From NCBI RefSeq assembly GCF_932526225.1, contig NC_064043.1, positions 12,336,085 through 12,400,084 of the forward strand: a DNA stretch of 64,000 bases, in the 5' to 3' direction. This document shows, in pieces, positions 24,101 through 47,146 of the stretch. The position numbers were made by a program, and so were the translations under genes. Numbering within the stretch: position 1 is the stretch's first letter; each line of letters opens with the position of its first letter. The DNA is from Nematostella vectensis (Eukaryota; Cnidaria; Anthozoa; Actiniaria; Edwardsiidae). Under the pieces are notes generated by a model that worked only from the letters and a program-made list of their open reading frames with translations, made no database searches and was not told where the DNA came from.

Positions 24101-24363
24101 TCTCAGCTGCAAATAAAAAAAAATGTCAAATTGAGATTTACGATAAAACACATGGCTAGTCTACAACACGCATGACACAACATCAGAATTTAACCTCAGA
24201 GCTCACCTTTGCTGAGTCTTGCACTGACCAAACTTTTCCTGAGCCTTGAATAGTTATTGAGTGTTGAGATGTTGCGAGATTGTGCGTTTCCTGCCGTTTT
24301 CAAGGCAGATCTAGCGCAATAAACGCAACGGCCCAGTAATCCAGAGCCACGAGTGGCCGCCAT
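12121..24363 (-). CDS. DNAJA3: Mitochondrial DnaJ homolog subfamily A member 3 (Tid1-like)
   Basis: Fourteen exons on the minus strand: 24363-24207, 24106-24038, 23956-23871, 23512-23432, 20003-19934, 19593-19460, 18933-18781, 18284-18137, 17763-17699, 17336-17265, 16919-16863, 16729-16614, 13275-13178, then 12254-12121. Phases join exactly to 479 aa, the length of human DNAJA3. The first two exons give an Arg/Ser-rich, acid-poor mitochondrial presequence (start chosen at MAATRG). J domain from about 76 with HPD at 110-112; Gly/Phe-rich region about 150-199; zinc-finger domain with four CxxC motifs at 225, 242, 264 and 278; then the client-binding beta domains (VPVPAG, IPPGTQ) and a C-terminus with WLDKLRKVF. 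Family role: co-chaperone of mitochondrial Hsp70. Intron 12 hosts a LINE and intron 4 holds nested transposons. A second possible last exon exists at 12885-12524. Confidence 0.95.
12524..12885 (-). CDS. DNAJA3: Alternative terminal exon of DNAJA3 with membrane segment
   Basis: The acceptor (TTTAG) at 12886 leads into an exon whose phase fits the donor of exon 13 (13178) exactly, as does the other last exon at 12254. It encodes 119 residues plus stop. The start [12 protein letters not shown] loosely resembles the LDKLRKVF-type end, followed by a charged, low-complexity linker. Next comes one strongly hydrophobic stretch of about 22 residues ([19 protein letters not shown]), then a lysine-rich tail ending CLCFR. 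Using it gives a 555-aa protein with a C-terminal membrane anchor. Mammalian Tid1 also has C-terminal splice isoforms, but not one I know to be membrane-anchored. It could alternatively be a separate unrecognised exon or a fossil; transcript evidence is lacking. Confidence 0.6.
14030..15499 (-). CDS. LINE ORF2 remnant: PHD finger and APE endonuclease, no RT
   Basis: 489 codons starting MTSTEC. Residues 6-57 form a PHD-type zinc finger (CRNC, CDIC, HLKC, CLFC). An apurinic-like endonuclease follows from about 150 ([19 protein letters not shown] near 290, and the catalytic ITDH block near 360). The frame ends by frameshift at the deletion junction (CKNLE stop) before any reverse transcriptase motif. 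It could still make an endonuclease-only protein, but no function is implied. The spacing of 126 nt after ORF1 is normal for a two-ORF LINE. Confidence 0.8.
   Translation of the reverse strand: MTSTECRNCLKVVKKNSRGIQCDICLEWFHLKCTVLSVKEYNYFSRTNDLWICLFCRHAIFPFQSANNTALAELAFNSNEACLCSRKIANLNLDSLPCFDVMTSLEKISSLSNIDIDSQLPLSINFDYFSAHDFHSNVEIQSSLAEKAFSALHFNIRSLSKNFDRFCHLLDELQNPFPVIGLSETKILDGLPPLTNTCMTGYNFLSQPTLSDAGGVGFYIKNNLVYSKRDDFCCSKPELESLWVEIEIPQQRNIVCGTIYRHPNSNLDTTLNFLYDIVERVSKENKFCLIMGDFNLNLLNYDSNSDTNDFVNSLGAYHFHPHILKPTRITEHSATLIDNIFFNSLEHQTLSGNILTGITDHLPNFLIINKLAPLPQSYKMYKRDFSKLDKEALLSDIQSINWIDVLPSNDGSKNVNDIFQSFFSNISAIIDKHVPLRKRTRKEIKSLSKPWITKGIITSIKLKDKFYKKYLVSRSEYYLSKYKWCKNLE
15626..16414 (-). 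CDS. LINE ORF1 protein (coiled coil, RNA-binding type)
   Basis: 262 codons from MDETLL. A long N-terminal heptad-rich coiled coil ([22 protein letters not shown]; about residues 4-70) is followed by a basic alpha/beta domain resembling the ORF1/transposase_22-like proteins of CR1/L2-type elements ([34 protein letters not shown]). It ends with a basic-to-polar tail. Such proteins trimerise and coat the element RNA. The frame is intact. An upstream in-frame extension to 16450 lacks a better start. Confidence 0.75.
   Translation of the reverse strand: MDETLLERVNSLEKSMDFFNNQFELIKKKVTTLERENEALRVENNVLNSRISTITDKLRDQEAILDEQEQYMRRECLEFKGIPSLENENTNDLVIQVAQLAGVELDEDDISISHRLPAANNREWSDYEGNVHPPSPPTIIAKFVRRDIKDEIYKARFSLKDKTTQDLEDFNCTDHRNHIYIAESLTQARKKLFKACLKAKKDLKFAYAGTANGKVYLKKDKKSRAVYINSPTDIAKLRRAHAIQPPIADVSRSSRPIDQASS
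20981..22696. mobile_element. TIR DNA transposon/MITE with TA target duplication (outer)
   Basis: Starts CAGTGGCGCCACG and ends with the reverse complement type CAGCGGAACCCCGCT, each followed by 'TACAGACACCC'- or 'GACACCC'-like subterminal motifs. Both ends are flanked by TA (20979-20980 and 22697-22698). Additional internal copies of 'gtgtccgtattaa' lie near 22560 and 22655. TIR start and TA duplication fit the Tc1/mariner-pogo group. No transposase frame is seen. It lies in DNAJA3 intron 4 and contains a second element. Confidence 0.7.
21386..22302. mobile_element. Nested TIR element with TA duplication (inner)
   Basis: Terminal motif CCGTATTTAC at 21386 and its inverse GTAAATACGG ending 22302, each flanked by TA inside an extended palindromic context (GGTACCGTATTTAC). 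Subterminal sequence is also inverted: 'ataatccgcacccc' on the left against 'gtgcattatacgc' on the right. At 917 bp with no transposase frame it is non-autonomous. It sits wholly inside the element at 20981-22696, so it inserted later. Confidence 0.7.
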
Positions 24364-24806
24364 GTTGGATGGTAAGTTCATTACGCATGCGTAGGAACTT
24401 ATGATGCAACATGGCCCATAAGGCATTGCGAATCGAGCTAAGAAACCTCACAATGTAAATTCCGTTCCCGGCAGGCGCGTACAAATGGCGGCAAAAAGGT
24501 GGGTCATCTTTTATTAAGGAATCTTCAAATACTATGCTTTTTCCATATGATACCTATGACTGCGCACCCCCCCCCCCCTTCTCGGCCAATCCTGGGTACG
24601 CGCGCCTGCCCAGGGCAACTTGGGAGTGAGTAAGAGTGAGACAGACTATTACTGAATATTTAAGGGGAGGTTTGGGATGCTCAGATTTAGTTTTCGACTC
24701 AAATAGGTCTCGCCCGATTTTCTTTTTCCTGCAGAATTGACTTTAAAGGAACTGAATAGTTTTTCGCCCTGAGAGCTGTGTACAAATGTATTTTCGGCAT
24801 CCCCCC

Positions 24807-24853
<47 letters not shown>

Positions 24854-25003
24854 CGCCTCAAATATCAATTCCTTAAACTAATATTTTGTCACGAGCATTC
24901 GAGCCAACTATTTCTCATGCACATAACAAGTAAATTTAGGGAAACCTGAACACGAAATAGTTTTGGTACAGCGAGGTTCGAGTAGTTGTAACAGGAGGTT
25001 ATA
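24364..25003. other. DNAJA3 promoter region and C/CA simple repeat
   Basis: The first coding exon of DNAJA3 begins at 24363 and the sequence up to about 24480 is CpG-containing, as expected for its promoter and 5' UTR on the minus strand. A run of C followed by (CA)n occupies about 24801-24845. No other exon is seen before the MITE at 25004. Confidence 0.45.
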
Positions 25004-25173
25004 CAGGCCCGTAGCCAGGATTTTGAGCGTGAGGGTTCGTTTACCCATAAAGCTGACCATTTTCTCTTAGAAAGCTTGTTCTACCTCGTAGTGGTATACT
25101 TAATTTTCCTTAATTCCGAGCGGACTTTCCAGAGTGTGGGGTTCTTCCAAAACCCCCTCAGGCTACGGGCCTG
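25004..25173. mobile_element. Short MITE with CAGGCCCGTA inverted ends
   Basis: Left end caggcccgtagccagg, right end its inverse ctacgggcctg; 170 bp, non-coding. The same terminal motif bounds a 300-bp element at 52464-52763, so this is a dispersed family. It lies just downstream of the PRCP stop codon. Confidence 0.7.
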
Positions 25174-25276
25174 GGTTGTATATCTTTATCTGTTTATCAA
25201 TCCCCAAGTAAATCATTATCAAGGCATACACGTTTAGTAACTGCCATTTATTTAATATAAAAGGAACAATTTATTT

Positions 25277-39023
<13,747 letters not shown>

Positions 39024-40389
39024 CTTGCAAATGGTGATCAAAACTTGCTTGTAGCCGTCTTCATAGGGGTTTTCTCGTGACTTCCGTAACGCACGGCTAA
39101 CAAAAGCGAAGGGTCATGCTACACTCACATGATTAAACTACACATTTGCCTTCTTTTTGTCTTGTATTTTCTATAGATATAGAGAAAGCAAAAATCATAG
39201 GGGCCCATCATACTGTGAATTAGTATCATGCTTTTAGGAAAAGGTCATTATTTATCGGGGGGGGGGGGGGGGGGGAGGGGGGCTGCTAAGCTTAACCCAT
39301 TGACTCCGGGCTATTTTTGAGCTGAATTTACAAAAAACAGACTGAAAACAGATACCTCCCCCCCTATTCTGAGTTTTATACAGCCCGTCAAAGTCAAACA
39401 CAGCTGCACCAGTCATAGGTATCCAAGCTTTCCAACAGTGCTTTGCGGTCCCCACTTTTAATCCCTCGTCGTTGTGCTGAAGCCAGCACAAGTTGGTGGT
39501 TGCTTGTATTTTTCATCAAAAATACAGCTATGAGCATATTAGGAAAGTGTCTCAGGACATCATGAAGTCTTTTTGGGGCATAATTGAGTGTTTTGCTTAT
39601 GGATATTTGAAAGCAAAGGTGGATTCATGATGATTTTTTCTTGTTTGGCTTTGCCTGGATGAGAAAATAATTTTCTAATGAATCACTACAGCTCTCCTAA
39701 ATGCTGTCTTTTCTGAAACCAAATTGATTGCAAAATTGTTTACACTGCTATTCTGGGTCTGTATGACCTGGAATTGATTTTTTTGGCTTTGGGGTGAAAA
39801 AACTTATAAAAAACCATCTGATTTTGGGGAGAGGAGTGTTGACTGACCCTCCCCTTGTGAATTTTTTCCTGGATCTCCCAGAATGCTTTTCAATCCGTAA
39901 AGGCATCTTCGTGGTTTTACAAGCCTTCAAGGAGTGGACATTGTGTTTTGAGGCCATGGAAATGAATCTGGAGGATCAGAATAAAGATATCTATTTGTGT
40001 CTTGAGCTGTGTTTGCTGATCTCTCTCCCTTGTGTTGTATTTTGAGCGTTTTATTGAGAGGGGTGATTCTGCTTTTCTTTCCTTGTTCGATTTGAAATTT
40101 GTCAAAGAACCTGTGCTATTATTTGGCTTAAGAGTAGTTGCCAATACTTAGACTGATGAATTTTTTGGGTTGTGGGTACTTTCCAAAGCCGGTAATGCAC
40201 AAAAATGATGACACTCCCCCCCCCCCCATCCCGCAGAAAGGCGACCAAATTAAGGCCCTCCCACAGAACCAAAAAAGCTAAAAAAGCGGGTACTTTATGT
40301 GAAACTATACTCTAGTGTTGACATGCTCTACGTATGACACATTCTTCCAGGAGCACCTAGTTTGCTCTTAGCATCGAATATAACTTTTT
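39024..40389. other. PRCP upstream region
   Basis: The promoter of the minus-strand PRCP gene should be within the first few hundred bases. A G-run at 39257-39275 follows 'aaaggtcattatttatcg', a motif that also forms the left end of the element at 57402. No supported exon elsewhere. Confidence 0.4.
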
Positions 40390-41000
40390 GCCTTAAACTT
40401 TGTTAACGTCGCCTTAAATTCATTATTTTTCGCAAGATGATTAAAGTCGATGGCCTTAACATTTTCGTAATGTTTTCTTGCTGGTGATGACGTCACATCA
40501 TAGAGCACGTGACAAAATTGTTTTTTTTCCTTTCCGCCGGTGGGGAAAACAGCTTGGACAAACGTTAACTAAATAAGCGTTGACTTTGTGTGTGTCATAT
40601 GATAGCGTTTTAGCATCCGGCATTTTCTCTGCCGTTTACAAGACATTAAATATTTTGTTAAGTCACGTGACCTGCTGCGAATTAAAATGTTGATTTGTGA
40701 CCGAAAGGCTAAACTTTTCTTGCCGGTTAAGACATCAGTATACAGATGTGTTTCAAAGGAACATAAAAACATGCGATGTTTTCTTTTTCATAGCGTATCC
40801 ACCAGCGGAGAATTTTTTGAAATATTGATTTGCAAAAGTCACGTGATTGGCTGGATGACGTCATCACTCAAAATAAAATATTACCAATCAGCTAACATTT
40901 CCGAGTTTGATGTTTTGACCAAAAATGGTGCATTTAAAGCAATGTTTACTCACTTTAAGGCAACTTTCAAAAATTCAACTGTTTTAGCTTATGTTCCAAG
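40390..41000. mobile_element. Long imperfect foldback element
   Basis: Inverse pairs can be aligned by eye across the centre near 40675: gtgatgacgtca + cacgtgac at 40484-40512 against gtcacgtgattgg + gatgacgtcatcac at 40840-40869; 'gccggtggggaaa' at 40537 against 'tatccaccagcggag' at 40794; 'ttgccttaaa' at 40389 against 'tttaaggcaac' near 40955. Arms are about 250-300 bp and diverged. Structure fits a foldback or long-TIR MITE. No target duplication defined. Confidence 0.5.
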
Positions 41001-41376
41001 CCTAATTCTATAACTGTATGAGTGTAAAGCCCGAAATGTAATAAACACCAACAGATGTAATAAACCCATAATAAAAAAGTTGTCCACAAATGTAGTAAAC
41101 CCACAATTGTAATAAGGAGCACTTTTTAAGGTGTCGTGCTGTACAAACAAAGAAAAAGAAAGGCGATTGGGCACTTTGCCCCAAAATATGATATGCTTTA
41201 TAAGGGGCTCTCGGGTTCTCCCCAGAAAATCTTTGAAATTTCTGACTTTTAGGATGCTCGGAAATTGATCGGAGTACCTGTTCAAAAAATAAGGCCCTCC
41301 ACTAAATCATATAAAGAAAATTCAGCCAAAAATTGTCGTTTTTGCCAAACGCGGTCACTTCCATATAAGGAAACTA

Positions 41377-44277
41377 CGGTCGAAGTTCTCTGAGCGACCG
41401 CTTTCGTAAGCGACCAGCCCCGATAACGACCACGATCACGAATCACCGATTGAATTGTCAAACAAACTCTGTAATTCTAAGCTTTCGTAAGCGACCAGCC
41501 CCGATAACGACCACGATCACGAATCACCGATTGAATTGTCAAACAAACTCTGTAATTCTAAGCTCTCGTAAGCGACCAGCTCCGATAACGACCATGATCA
41601 CGAATCACCGATTGAATTGTCACACAAGCTCTGTAATTCTAAGCTCTCGTAAGCGACCAGCTCCGATAACGACCACGATCACGAATCACCGATTGAATTG
41701 TCACACAAACTCTGGAATTCTAAGCTCTCGTAAGCGACCAGCCCCGATAACGACCACGATCACGAATCACCGATTGAATTGTCACACAAACTCTGTAATT
41801 CTAAGCTCTCGTAAGCGACCAGCTCCGATAACGACCACGATCACGAATCACCGATTGAATTGTCACACAAACTCTGTAATTCTAAGCTCTCGTAAGCGAC
41901 CAGCCCCGATAACGACCACGATCACGAATCACCGATTGAATTGTCACACAAGCTCTGTAATTCTAAGCTCTCGTAAGCGACCAGCCCCGATAACGACCAC
42001 GATCACGAATCACCGATTGAATTGTCACACAAACTCTGTAATTCTAAGCTCTCGTAAGCGACCAGCTCCGATAACGACCACGATCATGAATCACCGATTG
42101 AATTGTCACACAAACTCTGTAATTCTAAGCTCTCGTAAGCGACCAGCCCCGATAACGACCACGATCACGAATCACCGATTGAATTGTCACACAAACTCTG
42201 TAATTCTAAGCTCTCGTAAGCGACCAGCTCCGATAACGACCACGATCACGAATCACCGATTGAATTGTCACACAAACTCTGTAATTCTAAGCTCTCGTAA
42301 GCGACCAGCTCCGATAACGACCACTCCGATAACGACCACGATCACGAATCACCGATTGAATTGTCACACAAACTCTGTAATTCTAAGCTCTCGTAAGCGA
42401 CCAGCTCCGATAACGACCACGATCACGAATCACCGATTGAATTGTCACACAAACTCTGGAATTCTAAGCTCTCGTAAGCGACCAGCCCCGATAACGACCA
42501 CGATCACGAATCACCGATTGAATTGTCACACAAACTCTGGAATTCTAAGCTCTCGTAAGCGACCAGCCCCGATAACGACCACGATCACGAATCACCGATT
42601 GAATTGTCACACAAACTCTGGAATTCTAAGCTCTCGTAAGCGACCAGCCCCGATAACGACCACGATCACGAATCACCGATTGAATTGTCACACAAACTCT
42701 GGAATTCTAAGCTCTCGTAAGCGACCAGCCCCGATAACGACCACGATCACGAATCACCGATTGAATTGTCACACAAACTCTGTAATTCTAAGCTCTCGTA
42801 AGCGACCAGCCCCGATAACGACCACTCCGATTACGACCACGATCACGAATCACCGATTGAATTGTCACACAAACTCTGTAATTCTAAGCTCTCGTAAGCG
42901 ACCAGCCCCGATAACGACCACTCCGATTACGACCACGATCACGAATCACCGATTGAATTGTCACACAAACTCTGTAATTCTAAGCTCTCGTAAGCGACCA
43001 GCTCCGATAACGACCACGATCACGAATCACCGATTGAATTGTCACACAAACTCTGTAATTCTAAGCTCTCGTAAGCGACCAGCCCCGATAACGACCACTC
43101 CGATTACGACCACGATCACGAATCACCGATTGAATTGTCACACAAGCTCTGTAATTCTAAGCTCTCGTAAGCGACCAGCTCCGATAACGACCACGATCAC
43201 GAATCACCAATTGAATTGTCAAACAAACTCTGTAATTCTAAGCTCTCGTAAGCGACCAGCTCCGATAACGACCACGATCACGAATCACCGATTGAATTGT
43301 CACACAAACTCTGTAATTCTAAGCTCTCGTAAGCGACCAGCCCCGATAACGACCACTCCGATAACGACCATGATCACGAATCACCGATGGAATTGTCACA
43401 CAAACTCTGTAATTCTTAGCTCTCGTAAGCGATCAGCTCCGATAACGACGACCACGATCACGAATCACCGATTGAATTGTCACACAAACTCTGTAATTCT
43501 AAGCTCTCGTAAGCGACCAACTTATCGGTGCGACCAGCTCCGTTAACGACCATTCAAACCACCAACTGAGATTTTCTTTGATTTTTAATCTCTCGTAAGC
43601 GACCATAATGATTTTTGGCTTTACAACACCAGCCAACACCTGATAAACATCATATCCAATGCATGCTGAAATCACATATAAAGCGTAGTAGGCAACCATG
43701 TGGGCAACCAGTAGGCAACCATTAAAGAATTTCATAATTACAATTTTCTTAACTTCAATTTCAACCATGGGATTGACATTTCTTTGTCCCCAGAAAATTT
43801 ATAAATGCAAGGAATCTCTAGTCCATTGCCAGCTCCACGATTTATCCTTTTTCCAGTTACAATAGCCATCCACTTGTTTGTTGCACGCTTTAGAAATCGG
43901 CTAACAAAAGACGCCATGCAATCGTCGTAGACGCAGAAGATATTCTCATGACGAAAAGGTTAAGTCGTCGATATAAACGAGCATAACGAGCTACTTTGCG
44001 TAGAATTAATTGCTATTAAATAAAAGAAGTCACTCTCATGATAAGTCAAATACCTAGTTTTAAAATCAAGCAATAAACCAAAATATTACAGCGTTGTTAT
44101 CACGATAACTTTTAGATTCCAGCATTTTAATGAAGCTCCCGTAAGCGACCAACACCTATTGTTCAAGTATTTGACGAACAGTGGTCGCTTATGAGAGCAA
44201 GCTCTCGTAAGAGACCAGCTCCGTTAACGACCACAATTTTCAGTTTCCAAGGTGGTCGCTTACGAGAGCTTCAACTG
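41377..44277. mobile_element. TA-inserted TIR transposon carrying an 81-bp array
   Basis: Left end CGGTCGAAGTTCTC, right end CTTCAACTG, i.e. imperfect TIRs of type C(A/G)GT(T/C)GAAGCTCTC plus 'gcgacc'. It is flanked by TA at 41375-41376 and 44278-44279. The empty site, with a single TA, is preserved in the repeat copy at 25770-26065. Subterminal 'ctctcgtaagcgacca' motifs recur in both orientations at 44160-44260. No transposase frame is seen. Resembles pogo/Tc1-mariner-type non-autonomous elements. Confidence 0.8.
41405..43520. repeat. 81-bp tandem array, about 26 copies
   Basis: Unit: ctctcgtaagcgaccagctc, cgataacgaccacgatcacg, aatcaccgattgaattgtca, cacaaactctgtaattctaag. The first part is the transposon's own subterminal motif, so the array arose by amplifying an element end. 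Five or so units carry a 15-bp internal duplication (cgaccactccgat type). The period is 27 codons, giving an open frame of about 700 codons with no ATG start at its beginning and no non-repeat coding context. I regard that frame as non-coding. Confidence 0.93.
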
Positions 44278-45018
44278 TAATATATTCCTTATTTGGAAAA
44301 ATTGCATGATTTTTGGCCATTTTTAAGGTTGCCGTACCGCAGGTGCTTCATATAAACTTCATTACTTGTAATCAGAAGAGAAAAACAGTGACTGCGACCA
44401 TCTTTGGTCAATGGAGAAAGTATCTGAAAAGAAACTTAGATTCCTCGGTACCAGTCCCTCAAAACAACAACGTTTTCTTCATATGCGACGCTCGAAAAAT
44501 TGCAACCCCTCCCCACAAACATAGGAGCCCCCCGTTAAATAATGACTCTTCCCTTAGCATGTTCTTAAAACAACGTTCCGTTATTTAAAAAAAGGTCCTG
44601 ATAAAAAAGGAGTGTAGTTCGTGAGAGATAGTTTCGATAGGCAGGGTTCTTCCAGTTCGAATAGATGACTCACACGCGATCGGCCAGCGGAACTTCTAGT
44701 CTGCGTCTGAGCTTACCAAGCGCATTGTTCGAGGCTTCAGTGCTGCGCGGCGCTCTACCCAGGCTGCACTTGGCCTTGATGATCACGTGGATAGAGAAGG
44801 CACTATCGAGACCCTATCTCGTACCAGGTGACTAAGATGTCCACTTCCGTATTAATATAATACCATAACATACGAATGACTTCTTCCAGCACGTTTTTGC
44901 CCAAATCACAATTTCCTTTTCATGCTTAACCATAATAAGAAAAAAAAAAGAGAAATTACACAGTTAACAACATCTCTACAAATATAAACAGATTACATCC
45001 CGATGGTGTGAACTCACA

Positions 45019-45331
45019 TTATGTACTTTCTTTCCAGGTTTCGTGGTGATCCTCGTTGTTCTCTGGGTTCTGCACTGTACTGTTACAAGATTCTCTTGGG
45101 AGTTCCAGGACATCATTTGACACCAAGAGGCTTGTCGTTCTTGTGCGCCGTATGACAGCTTTCGAGCTATCCATAGTGCTAAAAGACTCAAGCTTGGCGG
45201 AATCAAGCTCTTCCGAGTAGGTGTTGACGCCGACACACGAGGCGCTGGTTTCGGACCGCGTCGCAAGCTGGCCGTCAGCAAAGCATTCGTTTAGGATACC
45301 ATCTGAACGCTTGGGATCTGTGGCCGATTTG
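45019..45331 (-). CDS. Possible orphan terminal exon, unknown protein
   Basis: On the minus strand an acceptor (ACTCTAG) at 45332 opens a frame of 103 codons to TAA at 45021-45019. The predicted peptide is Ser/Thr- and acid-rich, hydrophilic, with KSATDPKRSDG near the start, a basic phospho-site-like RRTRTTSLLV near the middle, and ends HHETWKEST. It looks like a regulatory C-terminal tail rather than repeat sequence. No upstream exon of the same gene is recognised within the window. A GTGAGT immediately after the stop could also be a donor. It may belong to a gene with long introns, or be chance. Confidence 0.3.
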
Positions 45332-45699
45332 CTAGAGTCAAGTAGTCAGTGGAAAATGATATTAAAAACAAATATAAGAAAGGAAAGGTACAAAAAAGTG
45401 AGATGAAGTGGAAATGTTAAGTAATGTGAATTAACACTTGTGCGTGCATGCGCAGGTGACAGTGCTCCGCTGGACAATTCGTAAAGTGTACCCGGATCCG
45501 AAAAGATTTCCGGTCAATGTCCCTTGAAGAACGTAGACGATTTATCTCAATACTTATAAGAGTCTGCACCGGTCAAGCCTTAACAAAACCTACGATAAGC
45601 TGACTCACTTGCACCCAAAGCTCTTTTATAAGATTTAAAACTTTTTGGTTTATCCTGAACTTCGATAATTTTCTTAGAAAAATAGATTGTCAAGTTACC

Positions 45700-46300
45700 G
45701 TTTCGTACTGGGACTAGAGCAAAGCGGTCAGTGGCGACCGTATATTACGTCGTTCTCACATCCGCGATGTTTGCCATCCGGGAAATCACGGTCTTGGGAG
45801 AAATGGAGTCGGAAAATTCAAATATGTGATTGACGGCCCCTGAGGCAAGGAAAATGGCCTCTTCCAAAACGTGCCATTAAAGAGGTTGGAATATGGTTGT
45901 CAAGAGACTTCAATCCTTGCAATTCAATTTATCTCCCCAAAGCTAATTATATTAATGGGAAATTGCTGCATTATCCTTTCAAGAATTTCATAAAGTTTGA
46001 AAGTGAAGTAAGAGCTATCCACGACGAATTCCATAACGCGGTAGGCGGGACCATGATGTTGGCATGCTCCTCCAATGCACCCGAGTTCTGGTTCCACCAT
46101 GACTTCCTAGATAAACTGTGGAATGACTGGTAGAACCGTGGAGCAAAGTTCAAATTCCAGTTTTCCCATACCATCAAGACAAAAGCCAGGAGCTAATGTG
46201 CGCGGGGTTTTGCTTGTTGATCTGTTGAGGCAACCAGGTCGTGTCAGGGTGGCCCTAGAACAACCAAAAGACGACAAGGAGATTTTCAAACCTGAAGAGC
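45700..46300 (+). pseudogene. Tyrosinase/hemocyanin-type copper protein, broken CuB region
   Basis: Frame 1 at 45706 reads YWD then stop (TAG) where the family has YWDW, continues to GRNGVGKFKYVIDGP and stops again (TGA) where GPW is usual. The frame then shifts near 45850-45890 to GIWLSRDFNPC and on to the diagnostic CuB block: IHDEFHNAVGG with the HxxxH pair, and EFWFHHDFLDKLWNDW with the third histidine. It ends at a TAG (46131) where the family has WQ or similar. A further shifted frame reads VRGVLLVDLLRQPGRVRV. The family oxidises phenols using a di-copper centre. Here only CuB is present, with three nonsense codons and frameshifts, so it is a pseudogene or heavily decayed exon. CuA was not found. 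Confidence 0.7.
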
Positions 46301-46389
46301 TTGACAAGAAAATAACAGATCCGACTATCATTAAAAATTGTGAAGATGAAGACGATGACCAATCCGAACAGGGAAGCTACAACGATGAC

Positions 46390-47146
46390 GTAATTGGCAA
46401 ATTGGAAATTAAGCGGAAAGAGAAGGATGATGGTAATAATGAGAATGTTGGTGATGGTGATGGTAAGGATGATGATGAAGATGATAATAATTATGGCCAT
46501 TTCACTTCCTATGTGTTCGGCATATATTCTACATCTTTTTGTCCCTCTTGCATTTTCAGGGTTGCATCGAGGCTCACCTTTGAATCGAACCTGCTATTTT
46601 CATTCCTTCTTTATGTGTATAAGTGGCTGTGAGTGAGTATGTGAGTGAGAGTATGAAAAACTTCTGACTTCCAGGAAAACTAAACCCAAATTCCTTTGTA
46701 GTCGTTGTGATTGTTTTATCACGCAATGTGTGCAAGATCCCCTATAGGCAAGATACTGGCATCGACACGAACACAAAATAGCGAAGATAGTTCTTATCTT
46801 ATGTTGAATATATTCATAAAATGCAAAAGAAATTCTGTATTGTTCTTGGACATCAGTGAACGATTAATACAAGTTCACGAACCTTTTTACATTTCCCTTT
46901 TTACATTTTACACTTCCATTTCCCGTGACCTTCGGCTCGAAGTGGTAAAACCGCTTTCATATGACATCACATAAATGCCAGCTTATAGACAAATCTTAAT
47001 AGAATTATTTGCCAGGTATTGTTGCAAAACGATAAAATAATAACAATTCAAAACTTTGAGCCGCATATCGACGATTTTAACGCGATATTAACAACGATAG
47101 AAGAGGTTTCGTAAAAGTTTGCAACAATTTGTAGACTTTCTATTTT
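46390..47146. other. GAT-rich simple repeat and non-coding sequence
   Basis: Imperfect (GAT)n/(GGTGAT)n from about 46425 to 46495, then AT-rich DNA without a supported gene. It abuts the first copy of the 2.18-kb duplication. Confidence 0.5.

Larger units (their letters stand above)
41200..44560. mobile_element. Nested insertion cluster
   Basis: Outer layer: 41203-41312 and 44505-44560 match different parts of the element at 57402-57990 ('cttttagga.gctcggaaattgatc', 'aataaggccctc', then 'acatag.agcc.cccccgttaaa.aatgac'). Middle layer: 41313-41376 and 44278-44495 match the repeat at 25770-26065 in inverse orientation. Inner layer: the TA transposon at 41377-44277. The order of insertion is therefore readable. 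Confidence 0.65.

Noticed and set aside
39748-40045. Overlapping short frames on both strands
   Set aside because: No homology, no splice sites and no conservation clue; treated as non-coding.
41450-43546. Open frame of 698 codons with 27-residue repeats
   Set aside because: It is a by-product of an 81-bp tandem array inside a transposon; it begins without ATG and has no unique coding sequence, homology or splice context.
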